NCBI RefSeq assembly: GCF_004210375.1
Contig: NC_134830.1
Span: 167,345,874 to 167,409,873, forward strand
Reading direction: 5' to 3'
DNA from: Tachypleus tridentatus
Lineage: Eukaryota > Arthropoda > Merostomata > Xiphosura > Limulidae
DNA: 64,000 nucleotides
The notes below the pieces were generated by a model. The model searched no databases. It had not been told where the DNA came from and saw only the letters and a program-made list of their open reading frames with translations. Made by a program: the position numbers and the translations under genes. Position 1 is the first letter of the stretch, and every line of letters begins with the position of its first letter. Below are positions 1 to 10,978 of the stretch, piece after piece.

Positions 1-1254
1 TCGCTGCTACAAGTTCCTTTAATCAGGCTCGTATGTGAGCACTTCACAATTAATAGATCTCTCAATCATCTTATCTTCCAGTGGATTTGTCTTCAGTGGG
101 TTACTCCTTATGTCTATTGCTTTACTACATCCTTCGACCACAAACTACTTCTGTTTTGGTCTTTGGTTCCTCATCTTCTTGCCCTGACTATCAGCACTTT
201 TAGTCAGGACTTGGTCAATAAATATCCGTATGTTGATTCTCCCATTCAACTTTTTCATTGGACGATTTTCTTCCGTCCGTACCATTTAATGTCAAGTTCT
301 TCTTATTGCTCCTTACTGGCCTATTCATGTGTGTTTATGTTAATTATGTAACTACCTCTGTTTCCTTTCCTTTGTTGGTAATATTGATCATATCACTACT
401 CTTTTCCTCATTCTTCATGTTTGGTTTTATCTGGTGTTTGGGAGCAAATCAGGCTTGTTGTGATATTTAGTTTATTTCATCCATGTACGTTTATCACCAT
501 AAATGGAAAGTTTTCTGCCATTCATCTCTTGATCAGTGGACGGTCATCTTAGCGGTTCAATGTTCCTCGCGTTGTTCAGTCTCTTACTCGACTATTGATT
601 AAGCATTTTCTGTTTCTTCGATTAGCAATTATGAGATGTCTTGTTCAACACTTTTCATTTTTATCAATATTGGGGTCCTTCATTGTGACATGTTGATCTT
701 CTGGACTGAAAATGTTAATGGGGTCCTTCATTGCCTTACTGCTTTACACTTTTCACCTGAACTTTGTTTGACCATTTCTTATAGATTTATTTCCTTTTCA
801 TCTTAGCCTGTGGACATTGGTGGGCTGACTTTTTAGCCAGGACTATTTCACATACTTTTTATCATCTTACATATCTTCTCATTTATCTGAATCATTCTTT
901 TCTCCCAGAAACTACAGTGACTAGGGAGTGTAACTATGATTCTTTCCATTTCTCACCTTCTATGTCCTGTATGTGCTAATTCTCAATGTTTAATTGCTTA
1001 GATGACGTTCACATGTAGTGTTCATTCCCCTCTCTTTATCCTTTGAAAACCGTTCTCTGTTTGTAATATTTCTCCCTCACTAACTGAAATTGAGCTTTTG
1101 ATTCAATTGGTGTATTTCTCTTTGCATAGTTCAGAAAGTGTTAAAGTGTGCATTTTGATTTAAAAGGAGTATTTGGCAAATTATGAAGAATACAATAACA
1201 GAAATACATCATTGCCCTGCGAACTTTTAAAGTACGTTTGTTCAGTTACAAATA
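1..1254. other. Unannotated T-rich sequence, upstream of or intronic to the PAK-like kinase gene
   Basis: No exon, RNA gene or full repeat is supported here. Short open stretches (for example 163-351 and 258-470 on +) are hydrophobic, low in complexity and match no family I know. A short phrase (ggggtccttcattg) occurs twice, near 671 and 720. The glycine-rich-loop exon expected just upstream of the first visible kinase exon was searched for and not found, so it probably lies before the window. Confidence 0.5.
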
Positions 1255-1535
1255 GGCTTAGCATAGTCAGGTAGTTAAGGCGCTCGACTCGTCTTCTGAG
1301 AGGTCGCGGGTTCGAAATTCCGTCGCACCAAACATGCTCGCCCTTTCAGCTGTAGGGGTGTAATGATGTGTGAATCAATTGAAGTATTTATTCGTAAAAG
1401 AGTAGCCCAAGAGTTGGCGATGACCTATAATGACAAGCTGCTTTCACTCTAGTTTTACACTACTAAATTATGGACGGCAGGTGCAGATAACCATCGTGTA
1501 GCTTTTCGCGAAATCCAAAAAGAAACAAACAAACA
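1255..1535 (+). repeat. SINE-A copy, near full length, diverged
   Basis: A tRNA-like head (A-box-like region, B-box region ggttcgaaattcc) is followed by the shared body (agtagcccaagagttggcg, tcttacactgctaaatta-like) and an AAAC-rich tail. The same consensus recurs about 17 times in the window on both strands. This copy has several substitutions and small indels and is old. Confidence 0.9.
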
Positions 1536-2009
1536 GAAATTTACAAGATTTATAGGGCAAAATAATCAGTAGTGACGTTAATATTATTTTAATTAAAATA
1601 ATAGTTTACTTTAATGGATTAATTCATGTGTGTAGGCTTAGTTGAAAAGATTCAAAACTCATCACACTACGAGTACATCTGGATTGTTACAGCAGAACAC
1701 ATTTTCAAAAGTTATCAATGTTACTTGACGGAGTGGTGCTTACTCGTGTCAGTATAAACTACTATTTATGTTTTATCCATACTTTATAGTATTCTTCATA
1801 TAATAACAAACATTTAACTATGCATGATATTCTAATTTCTGTATAATAAAATAAGCATTCATTTTTACAATTTTACAAAGATTAGAAACATATGTTTATC
1901 CATTGTGTTTGTTTTTCTCAAAGCACAATAATTTTATCACTAGAATTTAGGTATGTCTTTACATACCAGTAGATTACATATTCTATTGATATTTCTTTTA
2001 TTATTTCAG

Positions 2010-2196
2010 TGGCTTAGCAGCTGTATACAAAGCCACAGATAGAGAAACAGGGTTGACAGTTGCTGTTAAGAAGATTTATTTATCGCAGCAACCATATAAA
2101 GAAGATTTAATTACAGAACTGTTAGTCCTACGCGAAATGAAACACCCAAACGTAATCAGCTACTTGGACAGCTACCACATAGGAGATGAACTCTGG
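2010..2196 (+). CDS. PAK-like kinase exon a: end of P-loop to hinge
   Basis: The acceptor is ttatttcag at 2001-2009 and the donor is gtaact. The exon enters in phase 2 and encodes 62 residues from [10 protein letters not shown] to GDELW. It carries the ATP-binding lysine (VAVKK) and the alpha-C glutamate. The first two glycines of the loop would be on an unseen upstream exon. An alternative acceptor (cttag, after 2016) would shorten the N-side by two residues and fit PAK length better. Confidence 0.85.
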
Positions 2197-5100
2197 GTAA
2201 CTATTCTTAGTGTTACATATTAGTGAATTCTCTTGTATTTTCAAGTTTACATTCCATAGAGTGCACGTTAAGGTACTAATCTTTATTAAACATAGTAAGT
2301 CAATTTATAGCAACAGTATTGGTTTGAGAATAGTTTCACATATTATTCTTAGAGGTTTGCTTTTTAAAAAAATTGTTTCTAAATAATACATGATTGGGAG
2401 ACAATATTCTAGATAAAAAATCTAACTCTTCAAGAGTTACTTTAATTTTTACCTCGTGAAAAATTATTTTGGTATTGGTATTTGTTTTAGAAATATGATT
2501 ACTGACAGAATCTTAAGTCAGGAAAAATATTTTGTCTCATTTTTATGAGAGATTTTACTAAAGAATAAAATGTAAGTGAAATTTTAAATTTTGTTTGTTT
2601 AGGTAATAATGGAATATTTGGCAGCCGGATCTTTGGATAATGTTCTGACTAAAACCCGTCTGTCCGAACATGATATATCAGTAGTTTGTAAAGAAGTGTG
2701 TTATATTGACTGTTAAGAACAGAGGTTTTGGTAATTTTGTACAGTAACAGATGTTTAATGATTACAATTTATCTAAAACTCTGTTCAATAGTTATTGCAG
2801 TTAGTTTCCCATGTCTGTTATCAAGCATTATTATATTAATAACATTGCTTATATATAATAATAATAAAAGCATATGTCTGTGCGTGTATGTTAAAGTCAT
2901 AGTTTGAAGAAGAAAGAACCCAAAAACCAAATATTTTGCACCTATACCAAGATGCCCCTGAGGGTATGCACCAGAGTATTACTTGTTCTCGTATATGTGC
3001 ATCTATTAAAAGAGACAAAGTAACAAAAAACCACATAGAACACGAGCAGTTTGTTGCATTACAAATACAAATCACAGACAGACAAACACATGTGAGCAGG
3101 TGTATATGTGGATCTATTTAAAGAGACAAAGTAACAAAAACCACATAAAACACGAGCAGTTTGTTGCATGACAAATACAAATCACAGACAAACACATGTG
3201 AGCAGGTGCATATGTGGATCTTTTTCAAGAAGGAAACTATCAAGAGATCTGCATCGAAAAGAAGTTGTTCCCTATATAACAAATTTTAATATATAGAGAA
3301 GTCAAGGCAAAAATTATACTTTTATGCTAAAATAGTTTCTTAATTTTCACCATAACATAAGTGTACAGTAGAGGTGGATGGACTGAGCCCTTTTTGAGGA
3401 TCATGCCATTTCATTATGAGTTCGTTCCCATTCCATGCCACAAGCAATGAGAGTCATGCATGACCAATGCGTTTCTAACGAGGAGTGACCATGTACCATG
3501 ACACATGGTTAGTTAACGTCTGTCACTTGGAATATAACAATATAATAACCTGAGTACAGCTGGATACTTTCATTTATAAACGACACTGAATGTATTGTAA
3601 AGCCAATGGGATTTACTAACAGTCCTTTGTAACAATGGCTTTCATGTCATGTCACTTAGCTACAGAAGTATGTTTTAATATCGCTGTCATTCTGTGTACT
3701 GAAAATACATGAAATGAAACATCTATATAACAAAACTGGAAACTATTTGTTGATTTTTTTCAATTTAGAATTTCCACTGGTTAAAGAAGGTTTTTATTGT
3801 CGGTGATGTAACAGAAAATACCTTAATTCGGAAATGATTTGAGTTTAAAATTGCACAGGGGCAATTACTCAAGGTGGTTGGTCTCAACCTGAAAAGGCCA
3901 TGCTTTTCTCGTAGCCAGTTTAATGTTAGGTGCTCCAGTGTCAGTAATAACTTTTTTCATCTTGGCAGCAGATGGTAAAACAACTAATATATCAACCCAA
4001 TCTAAGCTTGGTACTTCTGCTATTTATAAATTATATATATTTAAAGCATTGAAAACAACAAGCACACTGAATTAAAATTATAGTGATATTTAAAAATGTT
4101 TATCTTTGAAATAAATTTACATCTCATGTAGGTTCTTCAGAGAATAGAATATCTTCACGTTAACAGTGTAATACACAGGGATATAAAAAGTCAGAATATA
4201 TTAGTTGGGATGGACTGGAGCATAAAACTAGGTAAATTTTAAGACATATAAAGTCAGGTTTGGTTATTGGAAAAACAAGTTAACTGCAGATGTTTTATTT
4301 TTCCAGATTCCTAATAATTTGTCCAATGTTACTGAAAATCAGGGTTGTCTAAAACCCTTCAGGATTATCTTTTATACACATCTAATTTGTAGCCAAAATG
4401 TAGAAATTAGAAACATGTAAAAGGAAATACACCTGCAGCTATCTTGTTTTACAATAATTTTGAGCTTGTACAATATTTTAGTAATTTACAGCATTTAGAT
4501 TGTAATATTAAATAAAGTTTTATACCATTTGTATAGATATTTTCATAGAAACTTTTGTCTCTCACCATCCAGCCAAACTAATAAGCTAACATATTGAATA
4601 AAATCTTTTTTGGCTCTGACATGTAGGAGACAAAAGATAGAATTGAAATGATGTTTTCGACACGCCACTGGTATTGAATCACAATGGACAAACTGAGAAT
4701 AATGTAAAATAAAAGCACACCATCTGCACTTAGCTTGCTTTTATTAGAATTTTGAAACCAGTTGGTTTTCAATATTGTGCTAGCATTCAGTGCTTGTGCA
4801 ATGATTTTTGTTATTGAAGTCATTACTTTCATTCCTACGTGAACAGAAACACATATATTATGAAGATGTTTATACGTTACATGGAAATAATGTTTACTCA
4901 GAAATATAAAATATTTACGAATAAGAATTAGTGTTTCCAGTTCTCATGTTCAGTACAATATCTATGTACAATACATTCAGTACGATATCAACTACATATC
5001 ATAGCTATGTATTATTCTTTTAATAAATTTGTATATAATTTGACATATAAGTTAGGTTTTACGTATGCTTACTAGCAATGACACAGTCACGTACCAAGCA

Positions 5101-6487
5101 ATTTTATAGCCTGATTTACTGAAAGAAATTGCCATATATTACTTGAAGGTGTGTAAGTAAATAGAATTGAAAAAAGAAAATAATTTTACTTTTATATTGT
5201 CTTTATAACTATTGATCTAAGATATTTGGAAATTATAAAATAATTTATTATGATATTACATTTTTTTAATACAACCGTCTTCGAAACACATTTCATTAAG
5301 AATTTTTGTTCTGATAATAAGCGCCAAACATGTATAAAAAGAACAAATTTGTAGCAATATTTTGTACGTTGACAAAATTTACTTGTGCATTTGGATGATT
5401 AATTATTTCTATTTTTCCATCTGAATGTTGTCGTGCTCTCAAAAAAGGATATTATAGAACTGGCTGAAAAAAGTAGTTTTAACAATTTTAACATTTTACT
5501 ACCTAAGTTGATCCTAACATACTGACTACAATACTGTAAGATATACTTTAAATTCATTTTGTCAGACTAACTTGAAATTCTTTCTAAACCATTTCTGTCT
5601 TCGTTTTCATTCAAATGAAAATTTTGTTCTTGGTTCTTTCCATCATGTAGCTGACTTTGGATTATGTGCCGTTATAACATCACAACAAAGTAAACGAACA
5701 TCAACGGCCGGCACTCCGTACTGGATGGCTCCCGAAATGGTTAAAAAGAAAAAATATGAACGTGAAGTCGACATATTGTCTTTTGGTATTACAGTTATTG
5801 AGATGATTCATGGGGAGCCTCCTTATTGTAATGAAGATCCCCTCATGGTAAGTGTTACCGTACAGCCATGGAGAAAAAGTAGATTGAATTTCAACTTTCT
5901 CCTTATTTGAATGTATTTTCCTTTTTGTATGTAAATACTTTGATGAGATGAGAGTAGAAAATTATGATTGAATAAATCTATAAGAGTCTCCTTCTGGATA
6001 AATTTAAAGTATTTCATAATCAGTTTCAAGATCTTTTAGGAATTTGGGTGAATTAATGCTTGCGTTAGTTAAAGAGAAATGTTTCTGTAATAATATTACT
6101 CATAAAAATTATAATTGTTTTACAATACCCAACTTCTTAATAGTGAGATTTCTTTTACTTGAAAACACAATTGTATAATTTGGTTGAAATGTCTTCCAGC
6201 AACTCCAATAAGAAAAGACTGATTGTTGAAATTTACAATCAGTTTCCGCATGGTAGAATTATATCTGTAAAATGGAAAGAGTGACAAAATATTATCTTGT
6301 TCTAGCACTTTTACACACTACTGTCTGTATACAGAGACTGATTTAACAACATGTTTATGATGTAGAATTAGTACTTTTTTAAATAAATATTTTTTTATTT
6401 TTCACACAGCATCCTTTCATATTACAATCAAAGGAATGTGAACATTATAAGCGATGTGAGACAAATATTCATCCTCGTTTATATTGA
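2010..6487 (+). CDS. PAK-like (STE20-group) serine/threonine kinase, 3' part, five exons
   Basis: Exons 2010-2196, 2603-2695, 4132-4231, 5651-5847 and 6410-6487 join in frame with GT-AG introns. The ~218 residues match the kinase domain of p21-activated kinases, which act downstream of Cdc42/Rac in cytoskeletal signalling. Seen in order: the beta3 lysine in VAVKKI, the alpha-C glutamate in LITELL, the hinge MEYLAAGSL, the catalytic loop HRDIKSQN, the DFG of ADFGLCAVI, the activation segment GTPYWMAPE, then GEPPY. Catalytic residues are intact. The subfamily-typical segment between NEDPL and HPFL (the PAK 'ALYLIATNG' stretch, ~45 residues) is absent, and the last exon ends 25 residues after HPF. 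The glycine before x-V in the P-loop is alanine (AAVY). Upstream regulatory CRIB exons are outside the window. It is closest to group I PAKs but diverged: either a lineage paralogue or a decaying copy. Confidence 0.85.
2603..2695 (+). CDS. PAK-like kinase exon b: hinge and alpha-D/E
   Basis: Thirty-one codons, phase 0 on both sides. The exon begins [15 protein letters not shown] and ends VVCKE, matching the hinge and the VCRE of PAK kinases. The donor is gtgtgt, weaker than its neighbours. Confidence 0.85.
2991..3222 (+). repeat. Tandem duplication, ~111-bp unit, two copies
   Basis: Two near-identical units start at 2991 and 3102, each running from gtatatgtg through agagacaaagtaacaaa to acatgtgagcaggt, with a third start at about 3208. 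They lie in intron 2 of the kinase gene and have no coding sense. Confidence 0.85.
4132..4231 (+). CDS. PAK-like kinase exon c: catalytic loop
   Basis: Entry phase 0, exit phase 1. The exon encodes [20 protein letters not shown] and then [13 protein letters not shown]. The HRD aspartate and the following lysine and asparagine are all present, so this part is compatible with an active enzyme. Confidence 0.88.
5651..5847 (+). CDS. PAK-like kinase exon d: DFG to GEPPY
   Basis: Entry phase 1 (the split codon gives Ala before DFG), exit phase 0 with a strong gtaagt donor. It encodes [16 protein letters not shown], then [13 protein letters not shown] and [20 protein letters not shown]. The threonine of GTPYW and the APE motif are kept. 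DIWSLG of PAKs reads DILSFG here. Confidence 0.92.
6410..6487 (+). CDS. PAK-like kinase exon e: C-terminal exon with stop
   Basis: A T-rich tract and cacag precede CAT CCT TTC. The 25 codons plus TGA begin HPFILQSKE, the end-of-domain HPF motif of STE20 kinases, and finish IHPRLY. Joining exon d directly to this exon keeps the frame but omits ~45 residues. Confidence 0.75.
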   Translation, partial: HPFILQSKECEHYKRCETNIHPRLY

Positions 6488-6649
6488 TTTTTTGTGTGCA
6501 TTCTATGTGTTGTTGTTTTGTATGTATTGTAAACATTGGCACGTTAAATATTTATGATGTATAAATTTGCTGGTTTGTTTCATATTTATTAATATTATTT
6601 GGCTGTTAAATTTTACTATATGTATATGTTTTATAATGTACAATATCAT

Positions 6650-6655
6650 AATAAA
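6650..6655 (+). promoter_or_regulatory. Candidate polyadenylation signal (AATAAA) for the kinase gene
   Basis: A canonical hexamer 163 bases after the kinase stop codon, in AT-rich sequence. Such hexamers are common by chance in DNA of this composition, so the support is positional only. Confidence 0.4.
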
Positions 6656-9600
6656 ATTGAAAGAATTAGAGGGGAATTTAATTTGTTTGAAATTATATTA
6701 TTCTGTTCATATTTGGTGATTAAATCAACTTTAGAAAAGAATAAATAATTAAATATCATATTGCCATTTTTGGTCCAAGTTATCATCGTATTTTCGTAAC
6801 GGATAATGTTTGTGCTAAAAGCACCCAAATATTTACAAATAAAAAGAAATATAGAAGTTTTTAATAGTTTAATTGGTATTCTCCAAGATATATCAATCCT
6901 ACACAAAATATTTCAAATAATATAAACAATATCTTCATATTTCGCAGTTATATAACTGAAATTACAAAAAATAAAGAATAAAAATAAATGTTTCTAATAA
7001 ATCAGCATCACTATTGATTATTCAACATAAACACCATCGCTATCTATAAAATTTGCTTATTCCATCTTAGATTGTCGCTTTTAGCTTCGCTTTCAGTTTG
7101 GGATTTTAAATATTCTACAAACTCTGTGTTGATGTCGGAAACAAATTATGTATCTTAGTATTTTTGGAGATTTAATGTTCCTAATTCGAGAATGCTGTAT
7201 AGGTAAAATGCAGTTGTACAAGGACAGTTCTTACAGACACATGAAACTGATTGGTTTAACTTCTGTGGTCATAAAGGTGTGCAGGCCGTGATGATAGGTA
7301 ACTGGTGGCAGTTTATTATCCATCCGTGATCATTGAGATGAGAAATTGATATATTGTTAAAATCTGCACTTTTGTGGATCAGTGTAACAAGAGCATCTCT
7401 TTCGAAGTGTTACATAAAGCATTCTCTGTTGGGGGAGAACCTTTAGAAGTGATTTATTGTTTGTGAAAAACAGTTTAGTGAGTGAAGTGTACAGAGGAGT
7501 GTCATGAAGTAAGACACCCACGAAATTGTTGGATATGAAAAATATCATCAATATACCTTCTGTAGAGAACAGGTTTGAAGCTTCAATGACAATTGTCAAC
7601 CCATTTGTGTTCTTGGTGACTGAGGAAAATGTTGGCAAGCCTAAAACTCATGTAGGAGCACTTACTAACGACATCTATCTGCTCGTATAGTGTTATTAAA
7701 GAGGTGTAGAGAGACTTTAGTCGAGAGTTTAAGCACAGATTTGAAATAAGGTTCAAAATGACCATTATCAGCAGAGACGTAACCCGAGGGCGCAGTCCTT
7801 CTGAAAAATCAACTCGTTTTATAGCATTGAATGAAAAGTTAAACGTATGTAAACACTTGAAAGAGAGATTCACGAGCTAAGTCATAGACTATACACACTA
7901 TCCAGTTTTACTGATACGAGGGAATGATAGATTTTGAACATGGAATATCAATCCATTCCTTAAGAGGTGGAAGAGAGAACATGGAGGATATTGAGAACCA
8001 GTGTGCATTTGACAGGAGGTTTTTTAATATGTGCAATATATGTAAATACACAGTGAAGGATGAACCACAGAATCTAAGTCTCAACTACCATTGGAATAGC
8101 ATCACCAACTAGAAGCAGCTGTGGGTCAGAAAACAAATCGTATTAGCAGCAAACATGTAATGAAATACTTTAAAGAAAGAGAAGGGGAAACCGTTTCTTC
8201 TGATCCACCCCAACAAGAAAGTGGGACAACTTGTAGCTGCTGCACAATAAATGTGAAAGTCGTCAACATATAATGTGTTAATAACAATAGGAGAAAATTG
8301 TTCAGGGATAACATTGATTGTAATAGTGAAAATGTGATAATCAAGAGAAAAACCTGAGGAGTGCTGTCAACAAAATCCGCATTAGGTGAGCGAGAAGACG
8401 TTATTTAATTAAAGGATCCAAACAAAACAGACATGAACCCACTTCCCTAAAACTACACAAAGACAGTTAGGTATTTAAAGCTGGAGGGTGGAAATTAGAA
8501 GCATCTCAGAATGAATGCTGTTAGGTCCAACTGATGAAATGTCGGACCAGTGAAGAATTTTCGTTCCACCAGGGTGAGTGGGTGATAACAGCTATAATGA
8601 TGATTTGTCTTCACCACCAAAAAACGAAAATGGTAAATGGTCAAACCCTCGCTTACTTACCAAGAGAGCAGGGTACGAGAAAGTGTTGGTGATGTCATGA
8701 ACAATAGCATCTTTTGGCCATTGAAGAGCAAGATCTAAAAGGGAGAGGAAGCATAATTACTACTAACATTCCAAATTCTGTGCCAGACGGCTTTGAAGTG
8801 ATGGTAGAACAGATGTTGGTAGTAAATTTATTCCATGACTCTTTCTAGCTTTGAAGTCTGACAAACTGGGCATGGGCACAAACCTATTGGAAATTAATGA
8901 GTTTAAAAAGAGTAAAATACCTACAAAAAGATATTCCAGAATTGTTACTGAATATTGTGTGTCCACTGGATATTCCAGGTTTGTTACTGAATATTGTGTG
9001 TCCACTGGAATTTAGGAGTTCACCTTGAATAACGTAGAAATTGGGATTTGATATCATATTCGAACAGATCTCGTCGAGTGTCTTCTAAAAACATATACTT
9101 TTATAATTTCTTTTATTATGCAATGAGAGATATAACAAATTAAAATTTCCAAGGGGGACACTTTTTGTCTACCTCAACAGAAGAAAATATGTTTTTCTCT
9201 ATCTGTATGTCTTCCCGGTGTAATGCTACTTAATAATCTATATATAGTATAGGAAACTATACTTATAATGTAGGTGGGGTTTAGTATGTTAATACCCTAA
9301 TATCTTGTTATTTATGTCCAAACATCGTATTGAAATCTGGAATGCTAACTTGAAGGACAGTTTTACTCTCTCTCCTCTTGGTGTAATGTGTTTTAATGTA
9401 TTTGTTTATTTTTAATTTATTTTGCATTTTCTGTTTCATTTATTTATTCGTTTGTTTTGTCAGCAATCACCTTTCCACTTCTGGATGCAGACAGAGGAAA
9501 GTGGTAAAGATTTGGTATGTTATAAGCTAGATCATCCTCATCTGCTCAGTTTCTGTCTTAATCATGTGAGACTGGCGAACTGGAGGTTATACTAGTTAGA

Positions 9601-10752
9601 CGATGTACCCTCCGAAGACATTTGATTCTTACTTCTCTCAGTACCTCTAAACACCAGGACAAATTACTCGATAATCCACTTCATGATTTGTGCCTGGGAC
9701 TATACATTTGTGTTGTTGTGGGTGCGATTTTTTCCTTTCTGATAACTTTGTATTCAATTATATTCCATCTACAATTTGGATATGCTGCGTAAGATTTATG
9801 TTGTCGTTTCTTTGGATGATTTCTCTTTTTAATCTTCAGATTTTCTATGCATGTGCAGTTTTCTTTCTCTATTCTCATGGAGGATGAAACAATTAGAAAC
9901 AATGTTCTAATTCTGACTCATTGGTTTCATCTCCAGTCTCCTGATCACCCAGTGAACTAAGGGTTTTGTCTGAGATGTGTGGACACAGCTGATTAATGCA
10001 TTCTACATACATTGCATTGGATCTGAGTAGCTCATGCACTACAGGGTCAACTTTGTCACAGTATGATACATACCAATATAGCCACATCAATATTGTTTTC
10101 ATGTTTCTGGCATGTACTACAACTATTCCTAATTATTACATTGGGACTTCGGTTCTTTTATTATGTAATATTAACTTAAATTCATATTCCTGCAACATTT
10201 ATATTCAACGTGCTATTATCTCTTCCAGATTTTTAAAGTTTATTAATCATTCCAATGAACTTTCTGTGATAGAAATATTTCCAGTTGTGTTTTATGAAGA
10301 CAACCAACTTTCTTCATCACTAAGTGTCTGTGTTCAGGAACAATGAGCATATGCAATTAAAAGTTATATTCTTGCGACAGAGATAACACTACCTTGACTG
10401 TGTTACAAATACCTAATTACATAATGCATAATTTAAAACCCCACCTATGTAAGTACAATGAGTGCTTTACTCACGCAGCTCAACTTGCTAGTATTAAACC
10501 ATGAAACACTGCTTGGACAAACAAAGGAGACTTAACACTATTCTATACATGTTATCGGACATTCCACTGTTTCTTCTACTCAATCTGGGAAGAATTGGAT
10601 ATATTTTCTATAGAACATCAGCTCGCCTATTTCAAAAGTACAACTGACTGACAAATTCCGTTGTACGTGGAATCAAAACAAACTGAGCTGAAGATTCGCC
10701 TCTCTTCTAAAGTACAGGCAATTTATATTTGTCAGAATGAAATTAATATTCG
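6656..10752. other. Intergenic stretch without a supported gene
   Basis: Several short open stretches on both strands (for example 7583-7873 and 9893-10102 on -, 7924-8112 and 9996-10346 on +) match no family I recognise and have no consistent frame. The part at 7340-9050 is less AT-rich and purine-rich on the + strand, which may mark a decayed element. Short inverted phrases (taggtggggttt near 9271, aaaccccaccta near 10437) could be the ends of an unidentified ~1.2-kb transposon. Confidence 0.4.
8931..9008 (+). repeat. Tandem duplication, 39-bp unit, two copies
   Basis: The units starting at 8931 and 8970 differ at only a few positions; each runs from atattccag to gtgtgtccactgg. Confidence 0.85.
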
Positions 10753-10912
10753 TATATATGTAAAAAACGGCTGGTTTGGGTTGAGAAAATTATTTTATAT
10801 ATAGAGGAGCGAACAACGTTTCGAGCTTCTTCAGTCATCGTCAGGTTCAAAAAAGAAAGAAAGAGGTGACTGACCGATAGCTGACCACATGTTCGAAGGG
10901 TGTTGTGTAACT
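10753..10912 (+). repeat. Left inverted terminal repeat of the Penelope-like element
   Basis: Its reverse complement matches 13242-13397 along almost the whole length, with a few substitutions and small indels. Shared phrases include aaaacggctggtttgggttg at the outer edge and gttcgaagggtgttgtg at the inner edge. Confidence 0.9.
10811..10844 (-). ncRNA. Hammerhead-ribozyme-like motif, left arm
   Basis: Read on the minus strand, the core boxes CTGACGA (10844-10838) and GAAA (10822-10819) are present with a GAAGAA loop between them. The helix II strands (GACT against GCTC) pair poorly. Hammerhead ribozymes are known in Penelope-like elements. Here the motif is a decayed candidate and activity is unlikely. 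Confidence 0.45.
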
Positions 10913-10978
10913 GAGTGTACGAATGTAGAGGGTTGCTTACTTAGATGTTTGATTATATATATTAATATAGATATAAAG

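Noticed and set aside
1270..1330. tRNA genes suggested by ggttcgaatcc boxes (here and at every SINE head)
   Set aside because: All are heads of dispersed SINEs followed by the same body and tail; no clean cloverleaf of a true tRNA was seen.
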